DNA of 64,000 nucleotides from Monosporascus cannonballus (GCA_004154925.1 QJNS01000079.1:232156-296155); one strand, 5' to 3'; shown: positions 40,036 to 53,048, counted from the first letter of the stretch. Notes: generated by a model not told the origin, from the letters alone. Program-made: numbers and translations.

Positions 40036-42064
40036 TAAGGCGACTTTCTTTTTTTAACCTTTTGTTCTTATTGAGTTTTATTTTTAATAACGCTAATTTT
40101 TATAATGACAAATTATACTATCAACTACCAATTGTTTAATTATTTTAATTTCACAGAATTTAAAATTTTTACTTATTTATAGTATTAAATATAATTTTGA
40201 AATATTACCGTTTATACTTGATCGTTAAAATAATTTAAAATATAAAGTAATTGAAAAGGTCCTTTATTATAAAAAATAAATTACGAATTATCGCCGTTAT
40301 AGTATTTATAATATTTTAATTAATATTATACGGTATATTAAAATAATAAATTAATTATACTATAAGAAATTCGTTATCCAAAAGTCCTTTTCACCGTTTT
40401 ATTAAAAGATAAAAGAAAATGTTGTACGTAAATAACTTAATATTAACTTGATATTTAGACTTTTTTTCGTTTGCAATATTAAAAAAAAGGTCTTTTTCGA
40501 AAGGAAAGATCAAAATTATTAACCGTAAATTTTAATCGGTAAACGAATTAGACCAACAAAAGCGTATAAAGGTCGAAGTTACCATAATTACACTTTTTGC
40601 AAATTTTTTCCATCAATTCTTTTCGGAAAACTTCGATTAAAAAATATTATTAACAATTTGGACATTATTAATAAAGGTCCTTTAATAAACCTTAAGTATT
40701 AATAAAACTTTTAGCGAATTTCTAAATAATTTCGATATTTATATAATTCTTTCATTTACTTTAAATACTATGTAAATTGGGGTTTTTAATTTCTTAAAAG
40801 ATTTTATTTAATAAAATTTTTATTTTCTTATTTTGCATTATTCTCTCTCGTCTAAAATTTATTAATATTTGCTATTTAATAAAATAAAAGCATATAAAAA
40901 TTTAAAAAAAGGTTCAATTCTTAGCCAAAGTTTTAAACAGTGAATTTTATTAACATTCTTTTATTTATTTTATATTAATCGATATATTTAAAATGAAAGT
41001 TTTTCTTAAGTTTTTTTATTTAAATATGTTTTGTAATAAAATAAATTACTATCTATTTTTCGAATATTAATTGTTCTCCTTTTTTAATTATAATATTTAC
41101 TTATTTAATGGCGTATAAATATTTTACTTAAATTTTATTTTCTTATATAATTATTGAAATTATTTTATAAATCATTATAAATAATGAAGAATAAGGTTAA
41201 CATTACCGCTTATTTGATATTTTTTAAAATCGTCCTAAATATTATTATTTTTATTTTTATGAAATTTATACGTTAATCGTATAATATATAATTTTTGAAG
41301 TTACTTATTTTATTCGTTATTAATATAATATTATAAATAAATTCATAATATTGAATTTGTGTATTTCGTCTACCTATTGGTTAACACCTTGCACCTTTAA
41401 AATACTTTACATTTTAAACCTGTTTAGAATATAAATACTTCTAAGAATTTTGGAATATATATCATATCTTTTATTAAAAAGACATTATATAACAATTTAT
41501 GAATATTGAAAACGTGGGTAAAAAATATCGATATTATTTCATCGATATTTATATTTCTATGATAGCATAAAAGACAAGAAAGGTTTGTAAAATTATTAAC
41601 GATTAGGAAAAAATTATAGTGATATATTTTTCTTGCTAAACCTTTCAATAAGAGAAGTCTGGTAATAAATTTTATAATAATCGAATTTAATTGTTTTTAT
41701 TTAAAAAAAGCGAATTACAATTATAAAGCTTTATTAAATTTAAATAGCTAAGTTTGAACTTTATTGTAAAGGAATATTAAATTTATTTAAATTATTGTTT
41801 TGTAATTTTTGAAATATTAATAGAATTGACATATTAGTATATATTGTGTTGAGTCTTTCAAAGTTTCTTTCAATTATTATTAATTTTACCAAAACTTTGA
41901 ACCTATATTTTACGGTAAAATCTCTCTTATTATAATTTAATACCTGTATATATATTTCAATTGTAATATCAAAAGTTGTATAATGTATATTTACGTTCAA
42001 ACCATAATTTCTAAGCTTAGCTAAACACGCGGAAAATCAATGTAGGATATAATTTATACGGTCA

Positions 42065-42405
42065 ATATTATACTTAATAATTTCGAATTCGATAACTAAT
42101 ATATAATTTTCACAATTAGGATAAATTATACCTTCGTTCTATGAAGTCTTGCTTTAAAGCCGAGTAGTTGCTAATAAATTTCGACTATTGTTACGGCACT
42201 AGAAAAGCGGCTTATTTAAGCCGCCGTTTCGCTAAATCTACGCAAGCGCTACGCGCTTGCTAGATAGCTCTCTTCTTTCTTCCTCGTGCAACAACAGAAT
42301 ATCTTCCAGAAACCGAAGAGACGTACAGCGCCGTGACAATTGTAATAAACCTTATGCTTGCTAGGTATATATCGACAGTTATATAATTAATATTTATTAA
42401 TTTGT
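42065..42405 (+). repeat. LTR-end-like repeat unit, interrupted by a short solo LTR
   Basis: The sequences on both sides of the 150-bp insertion at 42,189 join into a unit that resembles the two tandem units at 50.56-50.89 kb: TTAAAGCCGAGTAGTTG..., then TAATAAACCTTATGCTTGCT, then a TTCGACAG-like end. This looks like the 3' part of an LTR of another family. The preceding 41,400-42,065 is probably part of the same insertion into copy E. Confidence 0.55.
42189..42338. mobile_element. Short solo LTR, 150 bp, copy 1
   Basis: Begins TGTTACGGCACTAG and ends GCGCCGTGACA, with TG...CA ends and inverted termini (TGTTACGGC and, from the other end, TGTCACGGC). The flanks ACTAT (42,184-42,188) and ATTGT (42,339-42,343) become identical as ACTGT if one RIP change is allowed on each side. 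It holds two hairpins: AGCGGCTT/AAGCCGCC and GCAAGCG/CGCTTGC. It is about 80% alike to 48,275-48,423 by eye and much GC-richer than its host. Confidence 0.8.
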
Positions 42406-44729
42406 TTAAAGAACTTTCGTTACGTATTTAAAGTATTTATTTTTCTGTTTTTAATATTCCTTTAATAAATAATAAAGAATTTCAAATTCCATATTTCTTT
42501 ATATATTACAATGATTACATTATAAATCTTTAATGTAAATAAGTAAAGTGTTAGTCATTTGTATAAATCTTAATTTAATAAAGGTATTTTAAATAAATAT
42601 TTATATTTACAAAATATTACATTACTGGCTATAATCTGTTCATTTAGAATATTATAATTAAATTGGATTTTTTAACATTTACAAAAAGAAAATGCCCAAA
42701 GGTAAAATTAATATTAATTACGTAGTGATTCGAATCCTTTATTTATACTATAACTCGATATATCGATTTATAACTTAAAGAAACATATTAAATTCTGTAT
42801 AATTGATATTACAGCGTTAATAATTATATGATTAAGTTCTTTAAAATATTCTTACTATATATTACATTTATTTAGAACTAGTGCTTTAGTAAAATTAATT
42901 AAAGATATAATAACTTACTAAGACTTTTAAAAAAACGTTGCATAAACTATAATAAATGTAAATCATATTTATATTTTTTATTGTTGTTAGGATTTAATGT
43001 CTTATAACTATAGCGATTTTCTAACGATCTATTTTAAATATTTTAGTTTTTTCTTTATTTAATTAATATTCTCGGACATTAATTAATAATTTAAAGCTTC
43101 AAAAGTTTATCAAAACATTAGAAACACATTTTATATCCGTTTCTATAATGTTTAAACAAATAGAAATATTGTTAAAATAATATATAATACAATGATAAAA
43201 CTATAGTTGTAATAACTAATTTATTATTCGTTAAAACGTTATTAATACATTTCTGAAACTTATTAATAAAATTAAGTATGTAGATAATTCGTATATCGAT
43301 TTAAAAATCGTTCATTATTTATATTCTTCCCCAACCTTAATAAGTTTGAAATGATTTTGGGTCTTAAATATTAAAAATTATTAAATTTCGTAAAATATGT
43401 TTTTTAATTTCGTTTATTAGCTCTGATAATTGTAGATTTTTAACGATAATGTGGTTTAATTATTAATAGCTTTTGATAACCCGTATTTTCTTAATTTTTA
43501 ATGCGAATAATATACAATATCTTGTGAATAAATTCGAAATTTTAATTTATTTTTTCAGTCATGTCTTCTTGAAACTTTTTTAAAAGTATATAATTTATTT
43601 TCTTTAACGTTATAAATAAAGTATTATTGAATAAATAAACTCTTTGTAAAAGTTATTTCGTAATCTTATTTAATATATTTGAGTAATTTTACATCAAGGT
43701 CTTTTTAGAAAACTATTGTTAGTATTTACGATATTATAATAATATATTAGTTAAATTGTTTAAATTTTATGTATTTACTATAACGCATTATTTAATGATT
43801 TAAACCATATTTTTATAATATTAACGATACGTTAAGTCTTTCTTTAATACGATGTGTTATCATATTTCAATTTTTTATATAATATAATATTTATGATATC
43901 TTTTGAATTATATTTATCGTTATTTTTGATAAAATAATATATTTTGGTTTTTTCAAAATCCTACCTATTGATAAAATATAAAGGAAATGTGTTAACTAGT
44001 TGTCTAAATAATTAAGGCTTTGGATTAATATATTTAGTGGTTTTTAAAAATTATATCATAGTTTTAAAAAAAACGATAAATTCCAATTCTATGACTTAAT
44101 ATTATCCTTATATAAATTTCGAGATAATTAATTTCGTATTGGATTCTTTATTATAGTAAGCAAAATTTCACCAGTTGGTATTTAGTTTTTTATAATGTTT
44201 TAACTTATATTTCCATTATAATTTAGATTTATTATCCAAGTACGATATAATGTAATACTCTTTTATAGTTTAGTAATTTGTTATTTTAATATACTAATAT
44301 ATTTCTATTTTTATATTTAAGGTGTTAAAGTTATTAACAGTCTTTATTATTACGTTTAAAACGTGTTAGAAAATCTCTTTAATGCTTTTATATTTCGTTA
44401 TTTTACAGCGTTTTTATACGTAACTCTTTTGAATAGTCTTTCTAATTTATCCAATTTTTTATACTTTTATTTATAAATTATTCAATTGAAATATATCTTA
44501 TTTTAACGACATCTTTATCTTTTAAAATATTGTAATTATTCTTTAATTTGTCTATATACCTTTGTATTAAAAAATTAACTTAATTACTTATTGTAAAATA
44601 TCTTATCAATATATCTTAATATTGTTTCTTTTTATATTTTATTAGTAAAAATACAAAGTCTTGCCTTAATAATCTTTTTTAAGTTTAAAGTTCATAATAA
44701 ATACTAATTCAAAATAAAAGTTCGTAATA

Positions 44730-46130
44730 CAGTAGGGGTGCAAAAGTTTCGGTAAATTTCTGCACGCTCCACAAAAACGCGTATTTCTTCTATTTTAACG
44801 CCAATACCCTTTATACTTTTATCATAAGTAAACAACCTAATTTGGGTCCAATTATTGCGCGAAAAAAATAGTTACCTCATACGAGAACGAAATAAAAGTC
44901 CGAAAAAGATTTAGGTAACGGCTTTACCAAAATCGCGAGAAAATATAGAATATCCCTTATTACCGTTTAAAACGTTTATAATTGCTATACGCGTTAAAGT
45001 TTAGCCTAATCTTTATTACGTTCGAATCGCCTATATAAATTTCGGCCGGTTTATAAAAAAATATTTATAATAATTTATTAATTTTAATTTTTTTATATTT
45101 ATCGTCAAATTTACCGAATTATGTTATTTATATATGTTTAAGTAAATTTTAATGCGGTAATTTTGCCGGAAGGGGATAATATATTAATACGTATTTTAAT
45201 GTCCGTTTTTAATTCCGGAATATACGAAATAAAGATTTTCTTGGGCTTTGGAATACCGTAATAAGCTTTTTAAATAATAACGGAAAATTTTATTTAGCGA
45301 CGAAACAAATATGGACCGTAATTACGGTAAACGGGCGTAATACGCTTTTTGCCGAAAAAGTTTTTAATATATTATTTTTTCTTATTTTAATTATTATGTT
45401 AATTATTAACTGTTTTCCTTTAAATAAAAAAATCCCGTTTATTACTTAAATATATATAGCCCCGATATAAAAAAAACCGGCCAAACGCAAATATTTTAAG
45501 GTGGTATCCGGTATGGAAAACGGAATTTCCTAATAACTTTTAATACGGATCCCGAAACCGCCTAGGGCGGAATAACCGGCCGCGTTTATCGTGATTATTT
45601 CGACGAATATTTCCTCGAATATTTCGATGGCGACTTTATCTTTATGCAAAATAACGTTTCCGTCTATATTGCCCGAATCGTAAAGGAATGGCTTTAAAAG
45701 CAGGCCGTCGAAATGCTAAAATGGCCCTTATATTTGCCCGATTTAAACCTTATCGAAAATATATAAAAGCTATTAAAAGAACGTATTTAAAAAAAAAAGA
45801 ACCGAAACTTAGGTTATTCGGTAATACGTAGGAAGCATTAGATTTATTTATTATTACTGTAATTGCTATATAAGAAAAGTTCGTAAAAAATATATTAAAT
45901 AACTTAATAAATAAGATGTTAAAGCGGATCGAGGTTATGATTATAACTTAGGGCTGGTATACGAAATATTAGAGTAACTTACTGTATATACAATCCATTT
46001 ATTTATAAATAATTAAAATCGCTAGTAATTTTATTAAGAGTTAGTAGAAAAACGTATAAGTGAAGTTATGAAAGTAGTAGTTGGAAATATAGGGTATAAA
46101 GATTAAACCGAGATTTTTGCACTCCGACTG
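44730..46130 (+). mobile_element. Complete Tc1-like DNA transposon, RIP-mutated
   Basis: 1,401 bp, bounded by TA on each side (44,728-44,729 and 46,131-46,132). Its ends are inverted repeats: CAGTAGGGGTGCAAAAG at the left and CAGTCGGAGTGCAAAAA on the other strand at the right, continuing through TCGGT. The gypsy copy E sequence is continuous when the element is removed. It carries one plus-strand transposase remnant. Size, target site and DD34E spacing place it in the Tc1 branch of Tc1/mariner. Confidence 0.92.
44881..45972 (+). pseudogene. Tc1-type transposase, DD34E, inactivated
   Basis: The N-terminal part reads GFTKIARKYRISLITV, a helix-turn-helix as in Tc1 DNA-binding domains, then RSNRLYKFRP. 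The catalytic core holds LFSDETNMDR with the first Asp at 45,299-45,301; FMQNNVSVYIARIVKEWL at 45,641-45,694; and YLPDLNLIENI with the Glu at 45,755-45,757. The family pattern in the second block is Q-D-N-A-P-V-H-T-A-R: here the catalytic Asp is Asn (45,650-45,652), and Ala, Pro, His and Thr read Val, Ser, Tyr and Ile, each one C-to-T or G-to-A step. There are 34 residues between the second and third catalytic positions. It ends in GWYTKY then TAG at 45,970-45,972, the usual C terminus. Trp and Gln codons have become stops, and there are frame changes before and after the core. Confidence 0.9.
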
Positions 46131-46180
46131 TACCTTTTTAATAATATTTTACATTATGCTAAATGAATTATTATATAAAT

Positions 46181-47689
46181 TAATATCTATTCTAATTAAA
46201 AAAACAAAATAGAATTCCTTATATCTGTTATTTGTTTTAATTAATTTTCTAAAGTTATTCTGTTGTCGATTTCTGTTTAAAATTTTATAATTGGAAAATA
46301 TTATTATTGTTAGTAATTCCCTTTATCTTTTTCGATTTATTTTAAAAAATCCAAATATATATATATATATATAATAATTAAATAAATAGAAAATATTATA
46401 CTCGTCATATATTGAGATTCTGCATTATATATAATATGCAGCGTATATTTTACCGTAGTGAGTCGCTATCTTAATATGAAAACTTTTTATTTTTCTAAGC
46501 TTTTATTCATTTATTTATAACGTTTTATTATTTATTAAATCATGTTAAGCCAACTTCTTAACCGTTTATATTGTATGTTTAAGCCTTTACTAAAATTAGT
46601 CTTATTCGTATTATATTTAAATTTTATTAAATACTCTTCTGTTTAAGCCCATTAATTATCTTTTAAACATAATACTGTAATTACTTTAATCTTATAGGTT
46701 TTTTTCAAAAATTGTAATAATATTTTGTTCTATTATAATTGTAATATTTAATTTAACATTTATTTTTATATTAAGCCGCTTAAAGGTTTAGAAGATTTGG
46801 CATTATATTATAAAACATAACAACGGCGTTGGGTTTTTTTTTCTTTACTTCGCTAATTAATTTCTGTACTTTCAAATTTATTATTTTTATATAGTATTCG
46901 TATAGTTTATTGTTAATTGTATTAGCCTTGGTAATTTATAAATATTATACTTTTATTTTAACAACTTAGTCATTTTAGTTTTAGTAACGTTACCGTTGAA
47001 TGACTTTTCAAATATATAGATCAAATTATTACTTTTATTATGATTTTACTCTATTTTAGCTATAAAAGGTCAAATTACATAGTTTCGAAATAAACTCTTT
47101 TTATTATAATCAAAAATTCTATTATGTTTTCGCTCATTTACTTTTTATATTTTTGCAATTATCCTTTAATATTTTTGGAAATTCTCTAATATATTTTAAA
47201 AAAAACTTATTAATCATGTTTAATTGGACTTAAAGTATTTTGAATAATTTCTTATTATGAATATAAATTAATTCAAGATATTTTCCATTAAAAGGCTATT
47301 ACTGTAAAGAGTCTAGTTGCAAGCACGTGTAAATCTTAAATATGGAAATGTATTTGTATTTTAATAACGAAATTTGCAACGCTTTTTTTTCTATTGTAAA
47401 AATAAGAGTTTTATTACTATATATTAACATACTAATACGAATTAACATAACGGGTATTTCATTTATAATTTATTAATTTTTAATTTTTAAATTATAAATT
47501 AAAACTACGTAAAAGCAAATATTTTAAGTTTAAGAATATTAGTAGAAATGATACAACTTAAAAGCATGAAAAGGTTTAACTACTTATTGAATTTAAGCTA
47601 TATAAATTTATATTAATATAAATATTGTAAAAGCTTAAGTAATTATGAAACTTAATGTCGTGTTTGTAATATTAAATCCTTTTAAATAA
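46181..47689. other. AT-rich stretch, probably the far end of gypsy copy E
   Basis: Very low G and C, (AT)n run at 46,354-46,373. Weak similarity to the gag side of copy B, too mutated to set a boundary. Confidence 0.45.
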
Positions 47690-48012
47690 TGAAATCACAC
47701 TATACATTAAATTTACCTAATTTAAATTTAATAAATGTATATACTTTACATTAATTAATTAAACGTTTATGGAAGTTGGAAATTATTAAAGAGTTAATCT
47801 TATTAAAATGGTCGAAGTAATTTTTAATAGACAGATTTATTACTTCGTAATAAATGCGCGGATTATATCCGGGCTCATCGTAAACGCGATACTGCTGTTC
47901 CTTTTTTACAACCTTTTTATAACGATTATCTTCCGCCATCCTTCTCTGTATTGTTTCGCTATCAACTTCTTTTTCGTGCTAGAAAGCCTCTCTTTTCTAA
48001 AAAGTTTGTAGT
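47690..48012 (-). pseudogene. Coding remnant of unknown type
   Basis: A GC-richer patch whose minus strand has 62 codons without a stop from 47,939, reading MAEDNRYKKVVKKEQQYRVY then DEPGYNPRIYYEV. The frame continues upstream through in-frame stops that are explainable as mutated Gln codons (KREAF-stop-HEKEVDSETIQRR). The composition (charged, helical) looks like protein rather than chance. I do not recognise the family. It may belong to a mobile element or be a duplicated host gene caught by RIP. Confidence 0.35.
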
Positions 48013-48274
48013 TCATTTTTTAACATCGTTTATTTTTAATTTTTCGACATTTGTTAAAAGTATTATTAGTCGTGCGAAAATAACCAATTTTATTATTAAG
48101 AAAACCGATTTTATGCAGTATATAATATATATTTTTAAGCAAATAATTTATCGTTTCGATTATAATTGTCCGTGAACTACCTTCATAATTTCTAATTTTA
48201 TTTTTGAAATAATGAAATTGCGAAAGTGTTTTTTCGAAGATTTTAATTATTTTACATTCGAAATAAAGGGGTAC

Positions 48275-48423
48275 TGTTACGGCACTAGCAAAGCGGCTCT
48301 TTTAAACCGCCGTTTTGCTATATATATGCAAGCGCTACGCAATTGCTAGATAGATTCTTTCTTTCTTCCTTGTGCAACAACAGAATATCTTCTCGAACAT
48401 AAGCGACGTACAGCGCTGTTGCA
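48275..48423. mobile_element. Short solo LTR, 149 bp, copy 2
   Basis: Begins TGTTACGGCACTAG and ends GCGCTGTTGCA. The flanks GGTAC (48,270-48,274) and GGTAA (48,424-48,428) match in four of five bases. It shares with 42,189-42,338 the blocks GTGCAACAACAGAATATCTT and GCGACGTACAGCGC. Confidence 0.75.
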
Positions 48424-50555
48424 GGTAAATATAATAGGGAAATAATCGGTATTCGAAAAGGTTATCGAAAAATGAATTACGAAATAATATATTCTGGGTC
48501 TAATAAAATAAAGTTAATACTGCGGAAGCCGTCTCTAATATTTTCGAATTTCATAAATGTTTTAAATATTTCGTAAAAACTAATAGAAACATTTTCCTTA
48601 ACGAGGTACATATTACAACATTTGATAAGACTTTTTAATATAATAATTCTAAGCCGGTTTTAAGGAGAAAATATGTATTATATTAAAAGGGTGAAATATA
48701 TAAAAAAAATAAAAAGGTATATAAAACCTAATAATATCGTATTCGTTACGGTTTCTTTTAAATATTATCCAATAATCATCTTTATAGCTGTTAAGGATAA
48801 AAAGATATTTGGTACTTTTTATACGCGTTATAGTATATTCATCGAAGTATTTAACTTAATCTACACCTAAAGCATTTATCGTCCAGCCGTTATTACTTGC
48901 GATAATTTCCAATTACGTAATATGGAATTGATACGGTATTAAAAAATGAAATAGTTTTTGCTCGTTGCAATAATATACCTCGAAAAGGTCTAACTTTAAG
49001 AACCGGTAATTTAAATAACTTTAACCGATTTTTTTTTATTGTTTTATTAGGCCTGCCTAGGTCTTTTACGCTTTTCGATGCTTATAATTATTACATCCGA
49101 TATCGTTATCAACTTTTTTAAAAAGTTAATTTTATAAAATTATTTATCTTTTTTTCCGAAATACCGTATTTCGTAATTATATTATATACGAATTCGAATT
49201 ATTTACGAAATACTTTTAAATTTTTATACCCAATTTTTTCGTAATCGAATTTTTGATATGAACTCATTTTTAGTTTATTTTGCTATTTAACGAAGTTCGA
49301 CGTCTAGTTAAGGCCAACGCGTGCCGTATCGGGTTTATATAGAAATATATTAATCATATTTTTTATATTTTTAAATCGAAAAAGAAACGTTTTCGAGTCG
49401 AAATCGAAAATATATTTAACAGGAATTTGATTTTCGGAGTCGGTTAATGTTCGCAAATTGGGCGATATATCGCGTTATATAGGTTTGCCTTATATTCGTT
49501 TGCGAAAAGTTATTTTCGAGATAATATAGATAGTTATAAGCTTCTAATAACCAGTACGAAAATTCCGTTTTTTGGCCTAAATAGCAAGGTTTAATTACAC
49601 GTTTTTTAAAAGCCCAAATATATTATTATGTTAAAAAATGTGCAAATCAAGTAAAGTAATTAAAAATTTTAAATCTGAGTAAACGTTTCGCTTATAGATT
49701 ACGTTATCATAATTTAGAAATTAAATATAATACTTATTAAGTAATTTCATTCAATTTTATTTATTTATTATTTTATATATTTTATGAATACAATATTTTA
49801 TTGATACTATATAAATATGTTTAAATAACAAATTATTAACAAAGTGTTATATTTATAAGATATTATAGTATTTATTTTAAATAGTATTATTAATATAGAA
49901 ATATATTATTTTAAAAATTTGTATTATTAACCTATTATAATTCTAATTAAAAAATATTATATCTTAATTTTAGGCAACATTATTGAATAAAGCTTTATGA
50001 AATTTTATTGCTAAAATATTTATTTATAAAATTACATTATAATATATTATACTTCAAAGGATTTAATGTAAACTTTATTTTTTATATATTATAGTTTTAA
50101 ATTATATTTTCATGTAATATATACAAATTATCTATTATAAGAAAAGAAATTAATATTTATATTTTATACATTGCATTATATAATATTGATTTACATACCT
50201 AATTGTTGTTTTACAAAATATTATAAATTTAAAATATTTTTATGAATATATTATTATTATTATTTCAATATATTTTTAAAGTTTAGCTTTTAAAGCTAAC
50301 CAATCTAAAATTTTACTTAAATTTATATATTTATTTTATATAATATATTATAAATATTCTAATATTAATCGTATATACAAACTTTTAATTAATTTATTTA
50401 AATTTAATATATATTATAATTTATATAATGTAAAATATATTTGAATTTAAGTCTTATATTTATTAAAAATAACATATATCAACAATTATTATACGATATC
50501 ATTTGTATAATAAATATTATATTTAAAAACTTTGAATGCTACAAATAAGTTATAG
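48424..50555. repeat. AT-rich RIP-mutated DNA, element not identified
   Basis: From 48,424 to about 49,600 CpG is retained, and a 65-codon plus-strand frame at 48,673-48,870 (start MYYIKRVKYIKKIKRYIKPN) is open, but I recognise no family. From 49,600 the sequence is almost pure A+T with very little CpG. Confidence 0.45.
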
Positions 50556-50559
50556 TTTT

Positions 50560-50892
50560 TACGATTAAGATAAATCATACCCTAGTACTATGTAACCTTA
50601 TATTAAAGCCGAATACGTAATTGTCGACAAACTTAGATCATAATAAACTTTATTCTCGCTGGACTCTGGTTCGACAGAGTTAAATGGTTAATAATTTAAA
50701 AAATAAATATTATATTTAAGATTTTCGAATACGACAATTACCATATAAGTTTTAAAATTAGAATGAATTATAGTTTTATTTTATAAAACCTTAGTTTAAA
50801 ATCATTTTATACGTAATTGTCGATATATTTCGAACATAATAAATCTTATATTCGCTGGCTTTACAGTTCGGCAGAGTTAAAAGGTTAAGTTT
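50560..50892 (+). repeat. Two tandem LTR-end-like units
   Basis: Units at about 50,560-50,690 and 50,755-50,892 repeat with a period near 195 bases. Each contains TACGTAATTGTCGA, then ATAATAAA(C/T)(T/C)TTAT.TTCGCTGG-type sequence, then TTCG(A/G)CAGAGTTAAA. Similar sequence surrounds the short solo LTR at 42.19 kb. They look like duplicated 3' ends of an LTR of a family not otherwise seen here. Confidence 0.65.
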
Positions 50893-53048
50893 TGAACTGC
50901 AAACCTTAATAATAAACGTTAAAAGTAAATCGTAAATGCATATAAAAAGCTTTGCAAATCTTTACCACTTTTGATTTTGTTTATGAGTTTTAAGTTATTT
51001 GTTAATTATAATATTATGCCACAAAACTTCGAATATATAATACTGACAGTTCGTTTTAGTAAAATCTTTTATAAAACCGTTTTATTTACGTTGATTAAGT
51101 TTTATAAATTTTAATAAAAACGAAAATTGTTGATAGTTTAATCGACTTAAAGTTTTATTTAAAAAAATCAATTTTGATTTTTAATTTTCGAATATCATTT
51201 AATTTACGAAAATAAAAATAACTCTTTTGTAAAAGAAAATTAAAACGTGCAACATAGAATTTATAGAAGAATTGTAGGCGAAGTTAAAGGAGAAAAATAA
51301 TAACAGATTTAAAGATTTCGATATTTAAATTGTAATACGAATTAATTTAAACTGTTACGAACGTTAGTTTATCTAATTAGTCTTAATAGCAAGAACATTT
51401 TATAACTCCGATAAAAAACGATATAAATAAAAGCTAAAAACGCGACAGTTTTAATAAAGCGTAGAAATTATAATATTATTTTATTATTTTATTCACTTTG
51501 TTTATATTGTTTTATTTTCTTTAAAAGAAATTAATTATATATATATATAGAACTTTAAATACAAATTAATTTATTAATACTATATTTATAAAATTTCTAT
51601 CCCTAAAATCTCATTAAAACGAATTATCGATATTATATATTTAGAATATTTATACCGTAACATTTTAATTAGTAGTAATTTAACAACCGTAAAACGATCA
51701 AAATTCAAGTTTTTAGCCCTTTTGTTAATTAACATCTAATATTTCTAGCTATAAAAGTAACAAAGCTTTGCAAAACTATTTATATATATATATATATATA
51801 ATTATTTCGTAAGATTTATCGTATAAAGCTTAATTTTTCGACCTTGCCAAACTGTAAAAACAACAATTTTAAGGTTTATTATAATCGAAATTTGGCAATA
51901 TTTATTCGACATTAATATAGAGTTTTATAAGATTAAGTACAATTAGCCTTAAATGTAAAAACAATTAATTAAGTATCGGATAATAATTTTCTATATTTTT
52001 TTCTAGGTTACAAAATATATCTTAAACTCAACTATACTTTACATTATTATTTCTTAAATCATTAAATATTTAATTTATATATATATATATATTTCAACTT
52101 CTTATAAATTAATTAAATTAACTTTAAATTGCATTGAAATTAATAATGAAACACATATTTTAATTAATATATTACGAAATTATACAAAATTATTTTATAT
52201 GATATATAACTTAACTTTTGAAATTTTACTTTTATTTTTACCGTATATATATATATATATATATAATATATTGTATATTATATATTAAAAGCATGTTTAA
52301 TATATTAAAAATAAGTTATCGTATTTATTTAGTAGGAATTTTAAAGTTTAATATATCTGTTTAGAGTTTTGTATTAAAACTTTTTAAGAAAACTTCATTT
52401 TTATATTTAATTTTATAATTCGAAAATCTCATCTTAATTCTAGTATAACTATCTTATAAATTAATATTATTTACAGTTATATTTTTATATGTTTTTTATT
52501 TTTAATAAATTAATAAAGTTATATAAAGTTGTAAAAATAAAACAATTATTTATAATTTATAAATCCCATAATTATAATTATAATAATAAAAACTTAGTTT
52601 ATATACATTAAATTACGAGATGTTATAATTTGTATTTTTGTTTACTTTATTTTGATTATAATAAAAATAATAATTTATATTTTTTTCAAAAAGATTTAAC
52701 ATTTATATATTTCTAAAAATATGAAACAACATAAGTCTTGTATAAATATTTTATTAATAATATATTTTATATTTTCATTACATATATTTAAATAGTCAAC
52801 TCTTTTTAATTTAATATTTTATATATAATAATAATAGTAATAATTACAATTAATTTAAAATCGCATTTAAAATATTAATGTTTTATATTTAAACATTAAA
52901 GGTGGTTTTTTACTTATATTAAAACTGGTAGATATTAACTTATTTAGAAAAAATAAAATATAGCTCTAATAGAATAGCTCTTTTATTAACCTATATTGGG
53001 ATTCTGCTCCTTGTTAGTAGTACAACTCTTATCGGCATCTATAGAAAA
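50893..53048. other. AT-rich stretch with AT microsatellites
   Basis: Nearly pure A+T with short (TA)n runs near 51,539, 51,779, 52,078 and 52,242. The last 90 bases (52,960-53,048) are less mutated and hold GGGATTCTGCTCCTTGTTAG, which resembles part of an LTR promoter or leader, but I see no second copy. Confidence 0.5.

Larger units (their letters stand above)
39915..46180 (-). mobile_element. Gypsy copy E: heavily mutated Ty3/gypsy element
   Basis: Begins with the last 120 bases of a family LTR (39,915-40,035, ending AAGTCGTAACA) and continues in the same order as copy B: 41,260-41,350, 42,420-42,520, 43,700 and 44,050-44,727 all align by eye. It is interrupted by an LTR-like unit near 41.4-42.4 kb and by the Tc1-like element at 44,730; the gypsy sequence resumes after the latter at 46,133. 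The right limit is uncertain because similarity fades. CpG is scarce here, so this copy looks older than A and B. Confidence 0.65.

Noticed and set aside
42189..48423. One full LTR element with 150-bp LTRs at 42,189 and 48,275
   Set aside because: The outer flanks do not match (ACTAT against GGTAA), while each LTR has its own near duplication, and the DNA between is mostly gypsy copy E and a Tc1 element. They are better read as two separate solo insertions.
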